Shown here: in pieces, positions 5,860-10,061 of the stretch
How positions within the stretch are numbered: position 1 is the stretch's first letter
Layout: every line of letters starts with the position of its first letter
NCBI GenBank assembly: GCA_903881065.1
Contig: CAIRRW010000126.1
Coordinates: forward strand, 1-10,061
Direction: 5' to 3'
DNA length: 10,061 nucleotides
From: an uncultured Bacteroidota bacterium
GTDB lineage: Bacteria; Bacteroidota; Bacteroidia; 2-12-FULL-35-15
The notes under the pieces: model-generated
Told to the model about the DNA's origin: nothing
The model's database searches: none
What the model saw: only the letters and a program-made list of their open reading frames with translations
Position numbers and translations under genes: made by a program

Positions 5860-6345
5860 CTACCATACTCCTCCTGAACCGGCACCTCCAAAACTTCCGC
5901 CACTAAACCCTCCAAACCCTCCGCCTCCAGATGAACTACCACCGCCCATACCTCCAATTCCAGAATAACCACCTTTATGATTATTTTTAATTAATACATC
6001 TGCAATTTGAGTATAAATAGTAAGGTTGTTTTTCTCTAGCCATTTATATGCTTCATCAGAACCGTGAACGGAACTTACTATAGCAGCCCATTTTTTATCA
6101 GTACCAATTAATAATAATTGAAAAGCTTTCTCTTCATTTTGAAGTGCTGCTAGGAAATTAACAATAGTAGGAAACTTGATTTTGTTTACAATTAAAAATT
6201 TTAATGCTGTATCATCACTTGAATTAAATACATCCGTAAAAGCAGCTAATTCTTTCCACTTACTTTCAGATAAAAATTTATAAGCATCTTCATTATCATC
6301 CAACGCGTCAATAAATGCTTTAAGTGCAATATCAGGATAATCCAT
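5860..6345 (-). CDS. Helical-repeat protein with glycine-rich C-terminal tail (161 aa)
   Basis: A 161-residue protein with no signal peptide and no named family that I recognise. Residues 17-120 form four degenerate units of 25-27 residues (about 17-42, 43-69, 70-95, 96-120), each opening with an acidic turn and A-x-x-x-L (AYKFL, ALKFL, AFQLL, AYKWL). The second helices carry LAAFTDVF, IVNFLAAL, WAAIVSSV and QIADVLI. The half-unit DIALKAFIDAL (5-15) may cap the stack. Residues 124-161 are almost entirely Gly and Ser with scattered Phe, ending GSGGVW. That tail resembles the Gly-rich, Trp-terminated ends of TPM-domain (YgcG-like) proteins, but no TPM domain is present. The ATG at 6343-6345 lies 6 bases after the stop of the 124-residue gene, so co-transcription is likely. 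Role is unknown; a scaffold with a flexible tail is inference. Confidence 0.78.
   Translation of the reverse strand: MDYPDIALKAFIDALDDNEDAYKFLSESKWKELAAFTDVFNSSDDTALKFLIVNKIKFPTIVNFLAALQNEEKAFQLLLIGTDKKWAAIVSSVHGSDEAYKWLEKNNLTIYTQIADVLIKNNHKGGYSGIGGMGGGSSSGGGGFGGFSGGSFGGAGSGGVW
5863..5976 (-). other. Glycine-rich low-complexity tail-coding segment
   Basis: This segment encodes residues 124-161 of the 161-residue repeat protein, mostly Gly and Ser in short GG(F/S) steps, ending in Val-Trp. The DNA is locally far more C-rich on the + strand (repeated CCTCC and CCACC words) than its AT-rich surroundings, a direct result of glycine codons. Confidence 0.75.
5986..6297 (-). repeat. Four degenerate ~26-residue helical repeats in the 161-aa protein
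   Basis: These are the same repeat type, number and order as in the adjacent 139-residue protein. The signature is an acidic turn (DNED, SDDT, NEEK, GSDE) directly followed by A-(Y/L/F)-(K/Q)-x-L. Units 1 and 4 share AYK-(F/W)-L. Confidence 0.62.
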
Positions 6346-6351
6346 TTGTTT

Positions 6352-6726
6352 TTATTTTTTTCTCTTTTTAGGTTTAGGAATTCTACCGATACGTTTATCT
6401 CCCTTTAAGATAAATTCGCAAGCAAGGTTTGCACTTGTTTCAAAATCATCCTCATCTTTATGAATTATCTGCCAACTACTAACACCATTTCCAAATAGTT
6501 CAATAGTTCGCATGGTTGGAAAATCTTCCTTTAAACTATCATGATATTCCGAATTAGTTGCCAGCCATATTCCACTATCTACATCATCTTTATCGCGCAG
6601 GATTAAAACAATTTTATTTTCAACATAAACAGCATAAGCCCAAAACATTGGTTTGACAATAGGATTGACAGAAAAGAGATTCTCGATAATAAAATTAAAT
6701 GGAATTGTTTTCTTGGTAACAGCCAT
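6352..6726 (-). CDS. Conserved protein resembling the TfoX N-terminal fold (124 aa)
   Basis: A 124-residue soluble protein. The core KPMFWAYAVYVENKIVLIL (25-43), then RDKDD, GIWLAT (52-57), PTMRTIELFG (70-79) and SSWQII (83-88), matches from memory a conserved bacterial family usually called hypothetical or TfoX/Sxy-like. Members share the MFG...AVY...KI layout and end with a D-x-RIG-x-(I/V)PK motif; here it is KRIGRIPKPK (111-120) followed by a basic KKRKK end. Where members I recall usually have Gly after MF, this one has Trp29. No catalytic residues can be assigned, and a competence role like that of TfoX is not implied. The ATG at 6724-6726 lies 9 bases downstream of the receptor's stop, and the next gene follows after 6 bases, so it is probably operonic. 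That it is a real gene is nearly certain; the TfoX link is moderate. Confidence 0.78.
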   Translation of the reverse strand: MAVTKKTIPFNFIIENLFSVNPIVKPMFWAYAVYVENKIVLILRDKDDVDSGIWLATNSEYHDSLKEDFPTMRTIELFGNGVSSWQIIHKDEDDFETSANLACEFILKGDKRIGRIPKPKKRKK

Positions 6727-6731
6727 TGTAA

Positions 6732-6750
6732 ATTATTAAAATTTAATAAT
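6732..6750. repeat. AT-only 19-base inverted repeat at the receptor stop / next gene start
   Basis: ATTATTAAA (6732-6740) and TTTAATAAT (6742-6750) are perfect inverted arms around a single central A. The element covers the receptor gene's last codons and stop and ends 5 bases before the ATG of the 124-residue gene in transcript orientation. It could be a small RNA fold near a start codon or a protein site, but with no G-C pairs and coding constraint on one side (Ile-Ile-Lys-Phe) it may be fortuitous. Confidence 0.35.
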
Positions 6751-9276
6751 GGTTCGTAAGTTCAATTGACGATTTGTTAAATAATTCGGAACAGCATATT
6801 GACGGCTGGTAACATCTTCCACCCAAATATAAGATACTGTATTATTGGTTCCAAGTAAATTAAATACTTCCAGACTCACCCAAATGGATTTGAAGAAACG
6901 CCCCGGGCTTTTTGGTTTTGTTGTTCTGTTTTCTCTTAATACCTGATAGGAGAAACCGATATCTACTCTTCTATAAGGCGGCATTCTTAATATCTGCTGA
7001 TAATATTGAGAATTAGTAGGGCCAAAAGGAACTCCTGTTCCAAATAATAAATTCAAGTGCATTTTTAAATCAGGTACATGAGGCATTTTATCCTGAAAAA
7101 ACAAACCGAACGTTACTCGTTGATCAGTAGGGCGAGGAATATATCCAGGATTAAAACGTACACTATCTACCTTTTTATAATTTGCAGTATATCCTGGAAT
7201 TATTTTCTGTCCGTCACTATTATAATATTCATAATAATAATCATCCTTAATATCATATTTAGTTGACATAACGGAAAGTGAAGCCCATGATTCGAGCCCT
7301 TTTACAAACTCACCATTTACTTTCATATCTATTCCTTCAGCAAATCCGTTCGCATCATTTCTTCCTGAATAAGTAATTTTTACATCATCCACTTCATAAG
7401 GAACAATGTTATTCAGGATTTTATAATAAGCTTCCGCAATAAACTTAAAAGGACGATCCCAAGCCTTGAAATTATAATCACTTGATAATACAAAATGAAT
7501 GGATGTTTGTGCTTTAACATCGGTATTTATTACTCCCTGAGGGTTCAGCATTTCCTTGAAAAAAGGCGGCTGGTAATAATAACCTGTCGAAAATTTGAAA
7601 AGAAAATCATCTCGCCAGTTTGGTTTAAAACCTATCGTTCCTCGTGGGCCGACTAATGCCTGTTTATTTAAATCCCAATAATTAGCTCTTAATCCTGCAA
7701 TGAATGAAAGGGTAGAAGTATCTTTCATATCTTTATTTAAGATTCCTTCTGCATATCCTGCAATTCTGTTGGAAGAGATATTTAGTTTCTGTTTTACTAC
7801 ATTCTGAAGTATAATTTGTTGCGGATCAACAATAGGCAAGGAGAAGCCGGCACTATCCACATATTTCCATTCACTTAATTTATCATCAACAATTTCTCTG
7901 TTGTATTTAATTCCCCATAACGCCTGATTTTTACCAGAAGTATACGTTCCTTTATGTTCGGCACTTATTACATATGCAGAAAGGTTATCGCGGGCATGAT
8001 TTAAAAATGTACCTACACCTCTGTTTGCAACTACATCACCAAAGTTAGGTTTTCCGAAATCCGTTTCCAGTTGGTCAATAAAATATTGTCCCTGTATATC
8101 CGAAGCCTGGCTTTCATTGCTTTTAAACGCTGAAGCAATAAATTTTAAATTGAGGTTTTCATTATGGTCGTGGTACATTGCAGTAAGTGCTCCCAGCGTT
8201 GTATTGTATTTATCAATCTCCTGACCGTCAAAATATACTTTCAAGCGCAATGCCTGATTCACAGTACCAAAGTCAGTTTCGCGGTCCTGCGGAACTAACT
8301 GATACCTGTTATATGCGAAATTAACCAGGAAGTCAAGTCGCCAATCTGTTCTTAAATCATAGGTAAGATAGGTCTGAACATCACCAAAGAAAGGGTGATA
8401 ATCTCCTTTTGTATCGGTTTTACTTAAAATATATTTAGTGCTTTTGTAACGTGCTCCAATCAGCCAGGTAAATCTATAATCTTTTGAACAGCCTTCCAAA
8501 TGAAGGTTACTGCCAAGCAAACTACCGGAAACAGTGGCAGCAAACTTTCGAGGGCGGCGGTAAGTAACATCCAGAACAGATGACATTTTATCACCATACT
8601 TTGCTTCGAACCCTCCTGCGGAAAAATATACATTGGAAACTAAATCGGGATTTACAAAACTCAATCCTTCCTGCTGACCGCTCGAAACAAGAAAAGGACG
8701 GTATACTTCGATGCCGTTTACATACACTAAATTCTCATCAAAGTTACCTCCTCTAACAGAGTAGGACGAACTTAATTCATTACGACTTGATACTCCGGGA
8801 AGGGTAAACAGTATCGCATTAAAATCTTCACTGGCAGTAGGGATGTGAGTTATAAGTATAGGATCAATTCGGGTACCTTCTTTAAAACGGGCATTGTCGG
8901 TAACTTCTACTTCTTTAAACGTATTTAACTTAATCGATTTATCAATTCTCCGCTTTTGATCAGCTACTAGTTTTACCGATTGCTGTTGTGTGCCATAGCT
9001 GATATTATAAAAAGCAATTATAACTTCCTTGTCAGATGGTATGGTATACGTATAATCACCATTTTTATCAGTAAAAGTAGCTGTTTGATAAGAGCCAAGA
9101 ATGGAAATACTTACATCTTCTACAGGTTCATTTTCGGTATTGGTAATTTTACCATATATGGTAGCTGTGCCTTGTGCAGAAGCAGTAAAAGGAAAGAGAA
9201 ATAAACAACCAATAAATAAGATGAAGCTTGATATCCTAGTAATCACTACCGTCTTTCTTCTTTTTAAAATCACCAT
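6736..9276 (-). CDS. TonB-dependent outer-membrane receptor with N-terminal carboxypeptidase-like regulatory domain
   Basis: An 846-residue outer-membrane transporter powered by TonB-ExbBD; substrate unknown. A signal peptide ends near TASAQ (31-35). A carboxypeptidase-D-regulatory-like beta-sandwich domain spans about 38-116 (TIYGKITNTENEPVEDVSI, then TFTDKNGDYTYTIP). The plug is about 135-243, with FTLPGV, SYSVRGGNFDENLVYVNGI and FSAGGFEAKYGDKMSS. The barrel fills the rest and ends in RQLNLRTIIKF, a terminal Phe as expected of an outer-membrane barrel. The length is normal for a receptor of this type. No SusD-like gene follows, so this is not a canonical SusC/SusD pair. The ATG at 9274-9276 overlaps the previous gene by 41 bases; a GTG at 9244-9246 (Val11) would give a more usual signal peptide and an 11-base overlap. 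Both are in frame, and translational coupling is likely. The gene shows no frameshift or truncation. Confidence 0.93.
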   Translation of the reverse strand: MVILKRRKTVVITRISSFILFIGCLFLFPFTASAQGTATIYGKITNTENEPVEDVSISILGSYQTATFTDKNGDYTYTIPSDKEVIIAFYNISYGTQQQSVKLVADQKRRIDKSIKLNTFKEVEVTDNARFKEGTRIDPILITHIPTASEDFNAILFTLPGVSSRNELSSSYSVRGGNFDENLVYVNGIEVYRPFLVSSGQQEGLSFVNPDLVSNVYFSAGGFEAKYGDKMSSVLDVTYRRPRKFAATVSGSLLGSNLHLEGCSKDYRFTWLIGARYKSTKYILSKTDTKGDYHPFFGDVQTYLTYDLRTDWRLDFLVNFAYNRYQLVPQDRETDFGTVNQALRLKVYFDGQEIDKYNTTLGALTAMYHDHNENLNLKFIASAFKSNESQASDIQGQYFIDQLETDFGKPNFGDVVANRGVGTFLNHARDNLSAYVISAEHKGTYTSGKNQALWGIKYNREIVDDKLSEWKYVDSAGFSLPIVDPQQIILQNVVKQKLNISSNRIAGYAEGILNKDMKDTSTLSFIAGLRANYWDLNKQALVGPRGTIGFKPNWRDDFLFKFSTGYYYQPPFFKEMLNPQGVINTDVKAQTSIHFVLSSDYNFKAWDRPFKFIAEAYYKILNNIVPYEVDDVKITYSGRNDANGFAEGIDMKVNGEFVKGLESWASLSVMSTKYDIKDDYYYEYYNSDGQKIIPGYTANYKKVDSVRFNPGYIPRPTDQRVTFGLFFQDKMPHVPDLKMHLNLLFGTGVPFGPTNSQYYQQILRMPPYRRVDIGFSYQVLRENRTTKPKSPGRFFKSIWVSLEVFNLLGTNNTVSYIWVEDVTSRQYAVPNYLTNRQLNLRTIIKF

Positions 9277-9910
9277 TCTTCCATGCTTGTATAAATTTAG
9301 CCCAGGCGATTGGATTCAACAAATTATTAGGAGGCATTTGCCCTGCATAGTATAATTTACTCTGGTAACCTTGCATGGTGTATTTATAGTTAAGACTTGC
9401 ATCAGCTGTCATGCCTGCCATACGTGCTTTCATATCATCACGTTTCATGTTTTTATCGGCACGTGTTATTTCATCTTCCGGCAAATGCAACGCAAGAAAA
9501 GCAGCTTTAAATTGTTCTTTTGATGGCCATGGATATACTACTGTTTCTCTCAATGATATTGTATCCGAACGTAACACTTGTATAAGCGAATATCTGTTGG
9601 TAGATAAAGTATCAGGAATATAAAAATTTGTATTGGTAAGTCCGATAGCGGAAAAAGTGATGGTATCTCCTAATTGTGCAACAAAACTAAAATATCCAAA
9701 ATAATCACTTATTGTTCCTCTATTACTTTTATTAACTATAATGCTCGTATAAGGCACTGGGCGTAAACTATCGCCTTCCACTACTATACCGCTAAACTGA
9801 ATCAGTTTTTGATTAACATCTTTTGCTTTAACTTTTTGTTGAGCTGCACAATAGTTGGTTACCATTACAAACAACACCATTACTCCTAAAATCCTTACAC
9901 TATTTTTCAT
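9236..9910 (-). CDS. Exported carboxypeptidase-like regulatory domain protein
   Basis: A 224-residue periplasmic or outer-membrane-associated protein. The start is taken as the ATG at 9908-9910, which opens a signal peptide (MKNSVRILGVMVLFVM, cleavage near CAA-QQ at 21-25). An upstream in-frame TTG at 9931 overlaps the promoter -7 box, so it should not be translated. Residues about 38-118 form a carboxypeptidase-regulatory-like beta domain: FSGIVVEGDSLRPVPYTSI, NRGTISDYFGYFSFVA, DTITFSAIG and RYSLIQVL. Then come ETVVYPWPSKEQFKAAFL (122-139) and a charged helical region. The end is NPIAWAKFIQAWKNGDF (199-215) plus a Lys-rich tail. I recall Bacteroidota proteins of this exact layout annotated only by the domain; no enzymatic activity is expected. 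It overlaps the receptor gene that follows, and both carry the same domain type, suggesting a joint envelope function. It is the first gene of the minus-strand cluster. Confidence 0.87.
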   Translation of the reverse strand: MKNSVRILGVMVLFVMVTNYCAAQQKVKAKDVNQKLIQFSGIVVEGDSLRPVPYTSIIVNKSNRGTISDYFGYFSFVAQLGDTITFSAIGLTNTNFYIPDTLSTNRYSLIQVLRSDTISLRETVVYPWPSKEQFKAAFLALHLPEDEITRADKNMKRDDMKARMAGMTADASLNYKYTMQGYQSKLYYAGQMPPNNLLNPIAWAKFIQAWKNGDFKKKKDGSDY

Positions 9911-9928
9911 CTCATTTATATTGAAGTC

Positions 9929-9936
9929 CAAAAGTA
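9929..9936 (-). promoter_or_regulatory. Bacteroidota -7 promoter box at the head of the minus-strand cluster
   Basis: On the minus strand TACTTTTG matches TAnnTTTG, 18 bases before the ATG at 9910. A TTG lies 26 bases further upstream, somewhat too far for a standard -33 element. The box includes the TTG codon at 9929-9931, which argues that this TTG is not the translation start. A short A/T-rich leader (about 10 bases or so) would result. Confidence 0.55.
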
Positions 9937-10061
9937 CATAATTATTGCACTGTTACTATATACAAGGTAATAATTAACGCAATTATTTATTTTTTATTGC
10001 TATTGGTTGTCAATGATATTTATTATAAGGAACTATAAAAAAAGGGGGATAAAAAAACTAC
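9937..10061. other. Upstream intergenic sequence to the window edge
   Basis: About 125 AT-rich bases upstream of the minus-strand cluster, with no gene or convincing signal. It contains an AT-only 7-bp inverted repeat (9969-9975 with 9981-9987) and an A-rich stretch broken by GGGGG near the edge. Confidence 0.5.

Noticed and set aside
9236..9276. Programmed frameshift fusing the regulatory-domain protein to the receptor
   Set aside because: The receptor frame is +1 rather than -1, no matching slippery heptamer in the zero frame is present, and the receptor has its own signal peptide.
9911..9931. Longer form of the regulatory-domain protein starting at TTG (9929-9931)
   Set aside because: The TTG is part of the TACTTTTG -7 box, so it would not be in the transcript; the ATG at 9910 opens a normal signal peptide.
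6736..9931. Polysaccharide utilisation locus (SusC/SusD)
   Set aside because: There is a receptor but no SusD-like lipoprotein, glycosidase or sigma/anti-sigma pair in the window.
9969..9998. AATAATT / AATTATT hairpin with T-rich tail as a + strand terminator
   Set aside because: The stem is AT-only, and no + strand gene lies upstream for it to terminate.
1..10061. Defence island, CRISPR array, prophage, insertion sequence or tRNA/rRNA genes
   Set aside because: No nuclease, helicase, transposase, integrase or toxin-antitoxin motifs, no regularly spaced DNA repeats, and no tRNA- or rRNA-like sequence was seen on reading both strands.

Overview
The window looks like a chromosomal segment of an AT-rich member of the Bacteroidota. 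The main evidence is a secreted protein with a CHU_C-type (type B) C-terminal sorting domain of the type IX secretion system (T9SS), SprB-like repeats, and an outer-membrane TonB-dependent receptor with an N-terminal carboxypeptidase-like regulatory domain. Genes lack Shine-Dalgarno sequences, and several starts are preceded by boxes matching the Bacteroidota -7 promoter element TAnnTTTG. I see no rRNA, tRNA, CRISPR array, transposase, phage gene or integration site. Genus-level placement is not possible by eye.

Left part (1-4406, + strand): the window opens inside the 3' end of a gene with a highly charged coiled-coil C-terminus (1-198). A 305-base intergenic region follows, with a weak terminator candidate, three copies of the 9-mer AATAATATT and a good -7 box. 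Next is a 1020-residue exported T9SS cargo protein (504-3566). It is built from an N-terminal helical segment, a beta-rich domain, four Ig-like units alternating with three SprB-like units, and the sorting domain. A perfect 12-bp terminator hairpin closes it. A compact alpha/beta hydrolase with its own promoter (3753-4406) then ends 6 bases from a convergent gene cluster.

Right part (9910-4413, - strand): seven genes run in the same direction with short gaps, and this looks like one transcription unit, possibly with an internal promoter. In transcription order they encode: a small exported carboxypeptidase-regulatory-domain protein; the TonB-dependent receptor, overlapping it; a 124-residue conserved protein resembling the TfoX N-terminal fold; a 161-residue helical-repeat protein with a glycine-rich tail; a 139-residue paralogue of that repeat protein; an 80-residue conserved small protein; and an exported DUF4159 protein.

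The first two genes are envelope proteins and plausibly work together. There is no SusD-like gene or degradative enzyme beside the receptor, so its substrate cannot be inferred. The two repeat proteins are the least explained part of the window. Each has four degenerate units of about 25 residues with a D-x-x-A-x-x-x-L core. They are adjacent, appear to derive from a duplication, and sit with conserved but uncharacterised small proteins between a receptor and DUF4159. The rest of the window is ordinary for the phylum.
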